A stretch of 64,000 bases of DNA. Source: Corallium rubrum. Taxonomy: Eukaryota; Cnidaria; Anthozoa; Scleralcyonacea; Coralliidae. The notes beneath the pieces are model-generated. The model was not told where the DNA came from. It was given only the letters and a program-made list of their open reading frames with translations, and ran no database searches. Each line of letters begins with the position of its first letter. Position 1 is the stretch's first letter. Location of the stretch: assembly GCA_964035015.1 (NCBI GenBank), contig CAXIUP010000237.1:1-64000 (forward strand), read 5' to 3'. This document shows positions 1 through 12,672 of the stretch, piece after piece. Position numbers and translations under genes: made by a program.

Positions 1-299
<299 letters not shown>

Positions 300-1865
300 A
301 GGAAAACAGATAGATAGACATCTTGTTGGTCACCTGGCCAGTCTGCCAGCCAGCTGGTCAGTCGATCCGTAGGCTAATCATTCATTTATCCAAGCAGAGA
401 GATCAAGTTTAGTTGTGCGCAGAGTGCAATAATGTACTCAGACAAGTCCCCACTGGTGAAGGTTACATTTAATAAGACCTGGTAGTTTGGTACTCGGCGG
501 GCTGGCCGGCCGCCAGGAAATCTACCAGACTGCCTGGGACAGCAGTACAAGAAAAGTCTAACACCGTATTAGATCAGTTAGGTTATGCTGTATGTCAACC
601 AACCAGCATTAGTCTCCTAATTTTTAAGAAATACATTAAAACACATCACACACTGTACAGGCAGATGTACTGTATTATTTTAATATCACATTTGGTAATT
701 ATTGTTTATTATATAAGTATGAGTTTTCCTTGCAATTTTGGCGTGAAATAAATCCCGTACGTTACAAATTTCTGCGGTTCTCATTAGCCGAACGATATCT
801 CTTCACAGATAGAAGAGTTTTGTGATTAGCAGTACGATACGATATTTTTCACTAGTGAAAAAAGTCGTTCATGTAAACAAAAATTCTGCCATGAAAATAC
901 GTTTTCTCAAATGCACTGACATTTCATGTCAAAAACATCTCAAAAACAAAGAATGATACAAAAAAGTTAAAATGGGCTTCCTTTATAATTTCACGAGTTC
1001 TTTCAAATTAGACAAACTTAATTTGCATGGCCAATTTTCCTGTTAATTTTCTCAGTACTTACATCAGGACACTTCATGCACTGTGTATCGCTCATTCAAG
1101 GGGCCTTGGGATATTTTCCTTAAGAACAACTAGAAGAACCAATAGAAACTAAAGATTGTCGTCCCAGTAGGTATTTTCAATAGCACATCTGCACTGGTTG
1201 TCTTCTAATGATCTCGCATCAGTATTCCAATCTTTTTGAAAAGTATCTTGCTGAAAATTGTCAAGAACACTGTGTTAATATAAAATGTAAAGTATATGTA
1301 ATTTTTTCCCAAAGCAAGATCGGACTGGTTGACGGTATTTTGTACGTCACGCTTATGGGGACTTCAAAGTCGCCAGAACTACGATGAATGCGTTGTGTGT
1401 ATGAAATGTGTGCTAAACGGATTTCTCGCGTAGAGACTTGAAAGAGTATTTATCTACTCAGATTATAACTACCTTGCTTTTTCTTTGGAAACAAATACCG
1501 TCAACCAGTCTGATCTTTCAACGTGCAGTCATTCAGCTTGATGACCGTACTTTAGCTAAATCACGAAAATTAATCGACGCGACTGAAACGGCAGTTTTGT
1601 GCTTGTTTCTCGCTACGAGAAAAATTTTTTATCCTTCGAGGATAATCATAGTCAGTTGCTCGCATTCACACAGGCATCGTGGGATATTACAAGTTTTGTG
1701 ATTTTTCAAAAAAGTACAATTTTCGTTCACACACAACTCTTCGTCTCTATTTTAAAACTTAATTTTCTGTCCATGCTCTAAACTTTGTCATAATTATATA
1801 TCATTTAATAAATAGAAATCATTTTCCACGTTTCTATAGAATTATAGAAACGTGATGCAAAGTTT
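300..1865. other. No gene seen; contains a 24-bp inverted repeat pair
   Basis: No convincing coding sequence. An inverted pair containing GACGGTATTT (about 1317-1342) and AAATACCGTC (about 1493-1520) could be the ends of a 200-bp hairpin element. A small 12-bp stem lies at 1826-1853. Short open frames here have no recognisable content. Confidence 0.6.
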
Positions 1866-2080
1866 GGGAGACCTTACGTTACATTGTGAGACCTTACGTT
1901 ACACTGTGAGACCTTACATTACATTGTGAGACCTTACGTTACATTGTGAGACCTTACGTTACATTGTGAGACCTTACGTTACATTGTGAGACCTTACGTT
2001 ACATTGTGAGACATTACTTTACATTGTGAGACGTTACATTACGTTGCGTTGTGATACCTTACGTTACATCGTGAGACTTT
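1866..2080. repeat. 20-bp tandem repeat, degenerating downstream
   Basis: The unit GAGACCTTACGTTACATTGT repeats about eight times in register. It then decays into variants up to about 2.2 kb (GAGACGTTACATTACGTTGC and similar). No unique spacers, so it is an ordinary minisatellite and not a CRISPR array. Confidence 0.9.
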
Positions 2081-3245
2081 ATATTACGAAACGTTACACT
2101 ACGTTGTCACTTGTGAGCCTTTACATTATATCGAGTGACCTTACTGTACGTTCCTTTACAAAACGTTACATTATGAGATCTTACGGTACATTTAGAGACC
2201 TTGTGTTACGTAACCCATTCCTGCTTGAGCTAAGAAAAACCGCCTTTAATATTGTTTTACTCTGTCAGGCCTCAGACTGCCGGACATCCTAGGCAGCAAT
2301 CGGTTAACAAGTGATTAACCAATCCCTGTCTGAGCTAGCCAAATAATGCCGGCGTTATTGTTTTAATCTAATTCAAGTCAATTTTACTCGTCAAAAAGTG
2401 AACATCAGACATCCTACAAAAAGGTATTTCGTTTCGTTGTCATTTACGTACCCGCTGCATGCGGGCCCTCTCCTCTTTGCATTAACTATATCACTTGACG
2501 CCTTCCAGCCAGTCAGCCACACACGTCTACTAGGCGTGCTTTCATACCCTTGTGGCTGTGGAAACTGTCGACTCGTCAGCGTGCCGTTATACATCATGCC
2601 ATCCAATCTATCATCTATGCACAACTTGGAACTAATTGTTAGTCACAGTAAGCTTTCCAAATAATGTATTAATTTTACGCGAAATAAAACTAGTTTTTCG
2701 TTTTTGGTACGAACAACACTGAACATTCCCATGTGTAGTTCTTTATGTAAATTTCGTGTCCAGCTATGATGACTATGTCCTAGCGTGACAATTAATTGAC
2801 ATTGTAACTACGATGTAATCTGTAATAAAACTTTGATCGGCTGACATTTGCTGGCCGACCACCTCCAACCTGTCTCGTTGTAGTCACTTTGGCAAGAAAT
2901 ATTTTCTATTCGGCTGAGCGAAGCGAAAGAGAATAGAACGTAATTTAAACTAAAGAACTTACTTTTTTACAAGGTCCACAGTGTGTCGTCATTTATGGTA
3001 CAATTCTTTACAATTACTTCAGGCGGATAACACTTCTTGCACGGTACACACCCATCCAGGTGCGGCTTGGTTAAAAGCCAGGTTTGCAATGGTAAGCTAC
3101 AGGACAAGTTCCATATTTATCTAGAATCTTTTTTTCAATCCTTTCGCATACAAGTGAACTGTCACATTTGCTGTCGGAAGCTTGCACAGTGAAAACTAAA
3201 AGCAAGGAAAGAAACTAAAGGTGGAAAGAAAAAAACAACTTGTTT
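2081..3245. other. No gene seen
   Basis: I see no supported coding sequence or RNA gene. Overlapping plus and minus open frames at 2.39-2.66 kb are short, lack splice or domain support and are not called. Confidence 0.5.
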
Positions 3246-3816
3246 AGGGGGCAGTCATTATTTATGGCCAGGGTAGGGCCGTATAAAAAATGGTGGGGTA
3301 ACTGAAAAAATGAACACATCTGAGGAGGGGTAAAAGAAAATTTAATAGAGGAAAAGGTGGAGTAAAAAAGATTAACAATATTTTTATAGGTGTTTATTCA
3401 TTGGTGTACAGCATAATTAAAAATATCAGACTCCTTAGTACTCTTTCTCTGACTTAATATTGCTCTATTTTTTGTTCTTAAACCTCTGCTCGATTTTTCT
3501 GCTCCGATAGACCTTTAGGAGATATGTCCCCACAAATAAAATCTCACTGCTTGCCCGGGGTCTGGTATATATCCAGGTATTGTCATAAAACCCATAATTT
3601 GCTTTTTAAAACTTTGACCACAAAAATATTTTACTTTGATGAAATAAGTCATCTGGTTTTAGCCAGAGTAAATTACTATATAAAGGGGTAAAAAACTTTT
3701 TCTGCCTTACAGCTTAAAGCATTTTTTTGTTTTAAAAATGGAGGGTTAACCAATTTTTGTGATCCAAGATATTTCTCTTCAGCCCCCACACCAGCTATAA
3801 ATAATGACCAGTCCCT
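3246..3816. mobile_element. MITE with GTCATTATTTAT ends, abutting a CAGT array
   Basis: The left end GGGGGCAGTCATTATTTATGG and the right end AAATAATGACCAGTCCC are inverted matches about 570 bp apart. The right two thirds recurs at 48.98-49.26 kb in direct orientation, and a left end recurs at about 43.83 kb. Both right-end copies continue through the same short sequence (GGGCCAAATTAGTCAGTC) into a long CAGT array, so the array is probably part of the repeated unit. It has no coding capacity. Confidence 0.6.
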
Positions 3817-3849
3817 TACACTTCTGGTCTGAAATAGTGAGGGCCAAAT

Positions 3850-4285
<436 letters not shown>

Positions 4286-5790
4286 GATGGAAAAGTGATG
4301 GAAAGGTTGATATACAAGCAATTGTGTGAATATCTTTCCAAAAATGAACTATTATCTAAGTGTCAATCTGGTTTCAGACGTTTTCACTCAACTACCACTT
4401 CACTTCTGGATGCTACCAACGAATGGTACGCCAATATGGACCACGGTAATTTGAACTCTGTTGTCTTTGTAGATCTATCAAAAGCTTTCGACACAGTAAA
4501 CCATTCAATTTTACTCAAAAAGCTTTCCTATTATGGGTTGCATACAGAAACTGTGAAGTGGTTTAACTCGTATTTAACTGAAAGGAAGCAACAATGTCTT
4601 GTAAATGGTTATCTCTCATCGCCTAAAACGATTAAATGCGGCGTTCCACAAGGTTCTATACTTGGTCCCTTGCTTTTTCTTATTTATATAAATGATTTGC
4701 CTAACTGTTTAAAACACTCAAACCCAAGAATGTTTGCCGACAACACAAACATTACTACCTCCTGTAAATCAATTACCAAACTTATTCAGTTTGTCAACAC
4801 TGACTTGAATAATTTAAATGATTGGCTGTTAGCAAATAAATTGAGTTTACATGTGACAAAAACAGAACAAATGTTATTGCATCTGATAACTCGCTGAATA
4901 AAATAAGTGACTTGGCAACTATACATCTCGCGAACAAACAAACAAATAGAAAGAGTGAGGAAAAGCAAATCATTTGGAATTACCATTGACGAGAGACTTT
5001 CTTGGACAGATCATATAGATATAGTGTCGAAGAAAGTTTCTTCAGCAATTGGTGGACTTAGACAAATCAGATCCTTTATTAACAAAGAAACTGCGATAAC
5101 CATTTACAATTCACTTATCCAGCCGCTGTTTGACTATTGTAACATTGTGTGGGATTCTCCTGGAGCGTTACAGGCCACAAGGTTCCAAAAGTTAAATAAT
5201 TGGGCTGGTCGAACAATATGCCAATTAGGTTACGAAGTCAGATCTAGTTCAATAAGAAGCCAACTTGGATGGTCAACTCTCGAGGAAAGACGGAGTAAAC
5301 ACAAATGTATTACTATGCATAAAATTTTTCATGGCAATGCTCCGGTATACTTGAAGCAGTATTTTCTCTATGCTAATCATGGAAGGGAATACAACCTTAG
5401 AGGTAGTGAAAATCTTATTTTGCCAAAACCAAAAACCGAATATTTAAGAAAAAGCTTCACATTTTCTGGCGCTAAATTATGGAACAGTCTTCCAGTCTAT
5501 TTGAAAAATCAAGTTACTTTGTCGTCTTTCAAGCGAGAATTGACATCCCTCAGTTTCTCTAACTACTGACCTAACTATAATAACAAATTGTATATATAAC
5601 ATTGTAAAATACTGTATAGATGTATATTTTCTCTAATTTAATTAACTTATATTCGGCTCTTATGAAAAGCAATTTGTACAATTGATAAGACTCCTAATTT
5701 AAATACAGTTCTCTCCCTCTCTCTGTCTGACTGACTTGACCTGACCTGACTGACTGACCAGGCTGACCAACCAACAAACTGCCAAAACTC
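4286..5790 (+). mobile_element. 5'-truncated CR1/jockey-type LINE, broken reverse transcriptase
   Basis: The conceptual protein starts inside the reverse transcriptase domain. It has the motifs QSGFR, FVDLSKAFDTVNH (first catalytic Asp), GVPQGSILGPLLFLIYINDL and a late-RT/C-terminal region with SFGITIDERLSW and KLWNSLP. These are typical of CR1/jockey-superfamily elements. Endonuclease and ORF1 are absent. The catalytic box that should read F-A-D-D reads FADN (Asp to Asn), and frameshifts around 4.87-4.93 kb separate the 4295-4897 and 4907-5569 segments. It is therefore a dead copy. The 3' UTR (5570-5720) runs into CTGA/CAGG repeats instead of poly(A). A long tetranucleotide array sits at each end. 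Confidence 0.85.
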
Positions 5791-5865
<75 letters not shown>

Positions 5866-5982
5866 TCAGTCAGTCAGTCAGTCAGTCAGTCAGTCAGTCA
5901 GTCAGTCAGTCAGTCAGTCAGTCAGTCAGTCAGTCAGTCAGTCAGTCAGTCAGTCAGTCAGTCAGTCAGTCAGTCAGTCAGC
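5791..5982. repeat. (CAGG)n then (CAGT)n array
   Basis: About 70 bp of CAGG followed by about 120 bp of CAGT, directly after the LINE 3' end. It mirrors the CAGT/CTGT array at the LINE 5' side. Confidence 0.97.
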
Positions 5983-6148
5983 CACGCAAGTAGTTGGGCA
6001 CGCGGGCACACCAGTATGCGTGAAGTTGGGTAGGCAGGCAGGTGGACATGCAGGCTGGTAGCCTGCTACAATAAGATATGACATAATGCTAATATTGTCT
6101 GTGCGTAAACTTATTACACATTTTACCAATACATATACAGCGTTATAC

Positions 6149-6314
6149 CTCTGTACGGCTGTATAAACAGCAGCGCTCTTCCCAGAGCCTCCACCGTCGA
6201 GCCGTTGCGCGATCCCCACTCGTTGCAACAGGTCTTGAGTAAATGCAGGGTACTTCTCCCTGCTGATGAGTGTGACGGGAGGATTCCGTGGACCCAAAGC
6301 GAATATTGCGGCAT
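6149..6314 (-). CDS. Possible orphan exon of an unidentified protein
   Basis: On the minus strand an open segment is bounded by an acceptor-like CTCAG (6315-6319) and a donor-like GTATAA (6143-6148). It encodes a stretch with the pieces ALGPRNPPVTLISREKYP, FTQDLLQRVG and LDGGGSGKSAAV, whose composition looks like real protein. I do not recognise the family. It lies just downstream of the truncated Penelope-like reading frame on the same strand, and a GTAAGT motif sits at the point where the Penelope homology stops (about 6372-6377). It could be a captured host exon or part of a chimeric transcript. It could also be chance, since the frame is short. Confidence 0.3.
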
Positions 6315-6370
6315 CTGAGTCGAAAACAGAACTCATCAGATGTGATTTTGTTTTGGAAAGTGACATTCAT

Positions 6371-7530
6371 ACTTACCCATCCAGTATATTGTTCGAAGAT
6401 TTGTTTTTCAACATAACCAACAAATAAGTTTGTGTAACTAGGGCCCATTTTGGTACCCATAGCAACTCCACTTATTTGTTGGTAATGTTCACCGTCAAAA
6501 GAAAAATTATTGAGGGTGAGTACAAGTTCTGCCAAGCAAAGTAATGTAGAAGTGGAAGGTTCTAAAATGGTGCGTTTGTTGAAGAAAAACTTCAGAGCTT
6601 CAAGACCATCACAATGAGGAATAACAGTGTAAAGGGAGTTGACATCCATGGTGAAAATATATTTGCTGGGATCAGTGAAATGTATTTGATCAAAAATCTG
6701 TAGGGCATGTTTTGTATCTTTGATATAAGAAGGCAACTTCTTTACCAAAGGTGACATAACACGATATAAAAAGCTGGAAATGAGTTCTTTAGGACAGCTG
6801 CAGGTGGAAACAATTGGCCTGCCAGGGTTATTAAGCTTATGAATTTTAGGTAGGAAATAAATGACTGGTGTTCTGGGAGTGGTTATTGTAAGGTTGGTGG
6901 CAGAGGCAGGCAATTCACCTGCATGAATGAAATTGTTAATGGTGGTTTTAACAGTTTTTTGGTGAGTGAGGGTGGGATCAGAATTTAATTTAGTGTAAAA
7001 AGTGGTGTCACTCAGTTGACGAAGAGCTTCTTGTCAGTACAAATCTGCTCTCCAGACAACGACAGCACCACCCTTATCCGCAGGTTTGATGACAATGTCA
7101 TTCCTACTTCGTAATGATTGGAAAGCTAGAAGTTCATCTTTACTGAGGTTGGAGGCCCTTTTGGGGTGTGAATTGTTGAGTAGGTCAATATCATGGCGGC
7201 ACTGCCGAACAAAAAGATCAGCAGACGAAAATTGGCCTTCAGGTGGAGACCAAGAAGACTTTTTAGGGTTGACTTCCTCAAAAAATCCTTATTAAAGGTG
7301 GAGGATTGATTATGAAAATGTGCTTTTAGGCGTAATCGGCGAAAAAATGCTTCGGTGTCTTCTTTGACTGAAAATAAATCAATGGGCCTGGAGTTGGGAA
7401 CGAACTTGAGACCTTTCGCAAGAACAGATCTCTCAGGGACAGATAAGGTTAAATCAGAAGGGATGGTGAAAACTAGATTATTTTGCTCTGATTGGCTTAT
7501 TCTCTTGAATCTCATTATTAGTTTGTCTTG
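6371..7530 (-). mobile_element. Penelope-like element, truncated reverse transcriptase
   Basis: Reading leftwards, 7515-7126 encodes the N-terminal region (LSVPERSVLAKGLKFVP, RRLRLKAHF) and 6913-6378 encodes the reverse transcriptase core. Core motifs are YFLPKIHKLNNPGRPIVS, LPSYIKDTKH, TMDVNSLYTVIPH (first catalytic Asp) and GVAMGTKMGPSYTNLFVGYV. These are diagnostic of Penelope-like elements. Homology stops after the motif FEQYTG, just before the expected second catalytic box (R-Y-I-D-D), and no GIY-YIG endonuclease follows. The copy also has a frameshift or gap near 7.0-7.1 kb. It is a dead, 3'-truncated copy. Confidence 0.85.
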
Positions 7531-7609
7531 GTTACCTTTATCAGACTGATTGGCTAATTTTTATCATGTGATTATCTCGCGTATATAAGCTCATTTGTTT
7601 TACTCGTTA

Positions 7610-7665
7610 CGTTTCTCTCTGACGAAGGGCCTTCGCTCGAAACGTTAGACCACTTACGTTCTCTG
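7610..7665 (+). ncRNA. Hammerhead-ribozyme-like motif beside the Penelope-like element
   Basis: The sequence CTGACGAAGGGCCTTCGCTC followed by GAAACG has the hammerhead order: CUGANGA, a small stem-loop (GGGC/GCTC with a GU pair), then GAAA, then ACGT...ACGT as a possible third helix. Penelope-like elements are known to carry hammerhead motifs. Against it: I cannot pair a first helix around the predicted cleavage site, and the motif lies on the strand opposite to the reverse transcriptase. The flanks TTACGTTTCTCT and TTACGTTCTCT form a direct repeat, which may mark a partial duplication. Confidence 0.3.
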
Positions 7666-7780
7666 TTTCGGCAGTATTAGCCTACTATACTATATTTCGA
7701 TTGTTAAATCCAAAATATTTGTTTTGAACCCTGTTCTGTAAAATAAATATTCACCATTATTAAAACATCCTGTTGAATAA

Positions 7781-8337
7781 GGCCACACCAATTTTATTTA
7801 TGTTTTACGGGCCCACCAACGCTAAAAATCCAGAAAACAGAATAAAAATGAAATTGAAAATTTATCTTTTTATTTTTAAAATAAACGAATAAATAAGTCA
7901 AGATTCCAAAATAATGAAAATCAGTGAATTTGTGCTTGCTGACGCTCACTTTTTATGGCAAAACCGACTTGTAAAAACACACTGAATTGCTGAGGTTTTG
8001 CACTTTTGGTTTTGAATGTTTGGAACTTTGCATCATGTTTGAGCAATATTACTCATGAACCGGATTTAGGCTCCAGTCCTATGATATGGAATTATGGGCA
8101 TGCGCATAGTGCGTAGAAGGATAAACATGGCCGATCTGCAAGACTCGCTCTTTGTGTGCTCTCAAGCTGAAGCTCACTCTTCAACACAAATCCTTTCTTG
8201 TGATACATAAATTTCTTGTGATGAATTTGATCATTCATGAATCATCAATACAATTTTATTCTTATTTTTTCCCCTTCTCCAATCCTGAAAAGAAGAGGAT
8301 CTCTGCCCGCAAAATACAAAATAAAATAGGTGTGGCC
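7781..8337. mobile_element. MITE with GGCCACACC ends
   Basis: The left end GGCCACACCAATTTTATTTA and the right end, whose complement begins GGCCACACCTATTTTATTT, form about 33-bp inverted termini 557 bp apart. There is no coding content. Target-site duplication is unclear. Confidence 0.6.
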
Positions 8338-9084
8338 TAAATGTTGAAATTACAAAAAAACAAAAAACAAAAAACAAAAAAGAACATTTGCTGGCAATCC
8401 TGGAAGCAAAGTGTTTGCTGGAAACAAGTTGTTTGCCTGCATAATTCTTCAGATGATAGCGTTTGCACTTTTCTGGGTTTGAAAGCTCAGTCAAAATTTC
8501 ACTCTTTGTGATAAAATTAATGGTGCTGGTTATTCAGTACAGCACATGTATACTATTATTACCTTAAGAATTTACTTGGATCCTGAAAAGTTACCCAAAA
8601 GTAACATGCAAAATGGTATTTGCTAATATCTGGCCATATACCGGGGATAATGAGATTTTTCACTATCCAGCCAGATTATCCAGTTAGATACTATATGCAG
8701 TGCACCCTTAGCTTAGAGTTGGAAATGAAAAGTCAAAACTGAACATAGTCTCATGAACTGAATCTCAGGCTGGACTAATAAAAATGATCTATAGTAAAAA
8801 CACTACAACCGGCCTAAAGTCCATCCAGCCTGAGTTCAGGCCAGCCTCGTGTAGACACCCACTGACTGACCAATTGACTGATTGCTCAACCCACTGACCA
8901 ATGTTTGATTGATGGACTGACAGACCAACCAATCAACCAACTGACCAATAGACTGACAGACCACTTTAATTGTTACTTTGAAACTATGATTGCACTAAAT
9001 AAAGCTGACTTTAAGACATGCATTCTAAATTAGTGACATTGGTGTCCCAAAAATATTTGGCTTTATCGAAGGATAACTTTACAC
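8338..9084. other. No gene seen
   Basis: A short poly(CAAAAAA) run lies near 8355 and degenerate CTGA-rich words occur at 8.86-8.96 kb. I see nothing coding. Confidence 0.5.
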
Positions 9085-9977
9085 TATATATATATATAAT
9101 ACATATATAATATATATATATATATATATTTAACAATTAGTCACCGAAGTCGAGGTGACTATCAGTGAATATTTACCGAGCCGCGAAGCGGTGAGGTAAA
9201 TACACCGATAGTCACTGAGACTGAGGTGACTAATTGTTTTAGTATAATTTCAGAGGTTGATAAAAAACCAATAACGTTGAAACAAAAACTTTTAAACAAC
9301 TGCTTTCATTTTAACAGTGGTGATTCTGTTTATTCACAGACGATGTTAGCAAGCCACAGTCTTTGTCAGTAAATAATTTCAAAAAAAGAGTAAACAACAT
9401 CCTACTTTGGAATTGAACTTGTACATACATTCAAGTATATGCTAAAAAGACTTTTATTCTGGTGTTTTGGACCCTGTGTTACGGCGTTTTTGCACTTAAT
9501 TCATGTTCTTCACTCGTGACGAGTTTTTCGAAAACATCGCTACGACCAAAACCTAGCCAAAACATACAAAAAAATACGAAGAAATATAGAAAATATACTT
9601 CCTTACCTTTATAAAGTTTTGTTTTTACGATATTTGATATGTACAACATCTCAGTGATAAGTGTTTTCAGTATTATGCTCTTTTGTTTGTCTCAAAAACT
9701 ACAGACCCCATTTTGAAAAAAAAAATCAACACTTCAATAAATCGACAAATTCTAAAATGTCATTCTTCAAAATGACAACTCCGAGGGGGAGACTGAAACG
9801 AGTAAAGTCAGTGCAGTGTTGAATAAGTACCAATTCCTTTTCCAAAACTACTTTTGAAGAACAATTTCTTGTGATGTAATAGTCACCGCGCTAGGCGGTG
9901 ACTATCACCTCAGATTCACCGCGCTGAGCGGACCAATCAGATGGCTGGAAAGCCTCTTTTCCACTATGAAATTATAC

Positions 9978-10036
<59 letters not shown>

Positions 10037-10040
10037 TATA
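9085..10040. mobile_element. Nested hairpin MITEs between two TA arrays
   Basis: A 106-bp hairpin (9132-9237) has ends ACAATTAGTCACC and GGTGACTAATTGT and an inner stem around CCGCGAAGCGG. Its right end touches an inverted pair TTTAGTATAATTTCA (about 9237-9251) and TGAAATTATACTAAA (about 9966-9981), which bounds a second element of about 745 bp. TA dinucleotide arrays lie on both outer sides (9085-9130, 9980-10030), suggesting TA-rich targets. No coding sequence. Confidence 0.55.
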
Positions 10041-10874
10041 CATGATATACAGGCCACCAACACCGTGTGCAACTTTATCTTTTGGGAACTTGAAAGACAA
10101 AAGTTGTAAGCAAGGTTGTCCTACCTATTTTGATTGGGTTACTGATTTACATATCCTATCCAGCTATCCTACATCCCATCCAAATATATAAAATGACAAT
10201 CAAAATCAATCTTCTTACCCTTTCCCTTTTTATTACTTTTATGAGTATAATCATCTGCAGTTCTTCCACAATTTGTCGTGTTATTCCGTTAAACCGCTTC
10301 ATTTAATTCAATGACTATTCGTAACTCGTTCACTCCATCAAAATTCCCCGAATCGATCCTTGTAGTAAGCTTGAAGTTCTTTCAGACCTTTCAATCATGT
10401 CTGGTAAACACAGTTATAAATTGCCCCACGATTTCGCGTGGTCTTCAGGAAATTCTTACTTCGTGAAGTATCCTCAATAAACGCCATGTTCTACCACTTG
10501 CAATTTGTGAAATAGATCAAACTTGCGAGAAACAAGGTTTCTCAAAATACTTCGAGAACAACAAAATGTTTGATAGTCTAAAGCCCGAAAAGCTTTTTGG
10601 GATTATACTTTCCAACTGTACTTTCGGTCAGCAGATTCATTCGGATCATTTTTACCATATACTTTGTGTCAGATTGTCAGATATACAACAATTAGTTTTG
10701 ATAGCAAGTAATTCAAAATATATAGTGATTTTTTAAGAATATATACAGTATCTCGGAAATAATATAAAACTTGAAATATATAAAACTTTGAAATGTATAA
10801 AACTTTGCAAAATAGGAACAGATTGCGGACTCAGAAAACCTTAATCGCTAACCAAAAGATCGTTATAATGCAGT
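10041..10874. other. No gene seen
   Basis: AT-rich sequence without supported coding or RNA features. Confidence 0.5.
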
Positions 10875-11125
10875 GTTAAGGTGGTTAAAAAATTTATTAA
10901 ATTTATTTGAAGCTTTAAATATCAAAGAAACCTGGCTGTGTGTGTTCAGGTTCAAACTATTGTTTTTCACTTGTTTGTGGGCATTTTTAACTACCTGGTG
11001 ACTTGGTTTCCATGGCAACACATTTCGCATTTAGTATTTTTTGTTTACTTCAACTTTTTGTCAATGTATTGCACCCACAGAAGCAAAACAAACTTGATGC
11101 TTTCTTTAAAACTTCAAATAAATAA
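10875..11125 (+). repeat. Partial copy of the 37.46 kb MITE family
   Basis: It shares long stretches with 37.50-37.74 kb (for example TTTCCATGGCAACRCATTT and GTCAATGTATTGC) and, inverted, with 37.99-38.18 kb. It is truncated on the right by a TA array, so only part of the element remains. Confidence 0.65.
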
Positions 11126-11137
11126 GAAAATATTTCG

Positions 11138-11219
<82 letters not shown>

Positions 11220-11231
11220 TAAGATTTGAAG

Positions 11232-11290
<59 letters not shown>
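11138..11290. repeat. (TA)n array in two blocks
   Basis: Two TA blocks (about 11141-11212 and 11238-11289) are separated by a short unique piece. Confidence 0.95.
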
Positions 11291-11342
11291 CAAATAACAA
11301 TAACAATTAGATAACGAGTCTGAGTTTGTTTTAGATAACAAG

Positions 11343-11482
11343 TCGGTTTTCCACTAGGCGACATTTGTCAACCGACTCGACATTTTTCTTTTGTCTTGGC
11401 TAATTAGTTCCACTCGGGAGCTTGCGAGACAAAAGAAAATGTCGCTTCGCGCGACATTTTTCACCTAGTGGAAAACCGCCTT
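11343..11482. mobile_element. 140-bp hairpin element
   Basis: GGTTTTCCACTAGGCGACA at the left pairs with a right arm ending CACCTAGTGGAAAACC. An inner inverted pair, ACATTTTTCTTTTGTCT and AGACAAAAGAAAATGT, extends the stem. It resembles a small MITE. Confidence 0.5.
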
Positions 11483-11639
11483 TAAGAAGCCAGCACTGAT
11501 CATATTATTTGAGATCAGTGGAAGCCAGTACAATTTATTTATACAGTTGTTACTTGTTACGGAGCCAATTGACGGTTAAAGTGTCACTGAGACGAAATTT
11601 TCACCTCTCATTTTTATTTCATCATTGTAAAGTATACCC

Positions 11640-11880
11640 ACTTAAGTAGATTAACCTAGACATACAGGGTCGGAAGTGACGTCACGCTATGAACCGGAAG
11701 TAAATGTGTATGACGTCAGCACTTATTTAGCCCCCATATGATGTCATCAGCGTACGTACGCGTACGTACAGTACGTACAGCACATCCAGGGTCGGAAGTG
11801 ACGTCACAGGGGTGTGCGCACAGGCTGACGTCATCATTTTTGCGTACGTACGCGTACGTACCACTGACCTATATATTTAA
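11640..11880 (+). repeat. Solo fragment of the foldback element arm
   Basis: It matches 14.84-15.07 kb almost base for base: GATTAACCTAGACATACAGG, TGACGTCA octamers, and the CGTACGTACGCGTACGTAC palindromes. It is a separated partial arm, or the end of an older relative, in the same orientation as the left arm. Confidence 0.8.
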
Positions 11881-12672
11881 CTGGACTGCGGGTGCTGGTC
11901 AAAAATGTGACCGCATTTTCACTTTCAAAATGGCGGCATTTATGGGTCCTTCTGCTAATGGTAGCGACCACTGACATGTACTTATCGTAGGAAAACAGAA
12001 TATTTTTGTAAACACAAAGCGATTTTCTTACTTTATTAATAAATCGTTCCTATGCGAGGGCTTCCCCAGAGGTGAATAAAATCGTCTGGCGTTAGCCAGA
12101 ATAAAATACTAAAGAGTAAAGACCAATAAATTCGGACAGGAAAGAGTTAATGCATGCAGGTTGGTCATTGTTAATTTCTTGTGGAACAACTCAAGAGGCC
12201 TCCTGGATTATTTGTCTGACCAAATACTAAGAAGGACTCGGTACGCCTCGCTTCTTTACGATTTTGTCGTGATCTTCAGCGGTTCTTTATAGAGCTGGCG
12301 ACTTCATAAAACGAAATGTTTGTAGATTTCCATGACCATGTGTATTGACAGTCTTGTTTATTTTATTGCCAAGTGTTCGTGCGGTTACCGCCGGCCGGCG
12401 CGTCTTTTTAATTCAGACTGCTGGAAAGCTACAACAGTAATTGTCTAGGAATATTATTGTAGTTCAGAACTACAATAAGACCTTCTCATGAAAACATCCC
12501 GGGCCGCTCAGGCTCAGCAACAAACATAAATACTAGAAATATTTTGTTTACACAAACTCGAGACCAGGACGATATTATGCTGACTTGGCAAAAATTCGAC
12601 AAAGTTTCACCTAGTCCGTCTACTCCGAACGTTTTCTCAAGAAATAATCCACTGTAGGAGTTATAAAATATA

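Noticed and set aside
1866-2080. Regular 20-bp repeats as a CRISPR-like array
   Set aside because: Units are contiguous with no unique spacers, and the sequence is eukaryotic.
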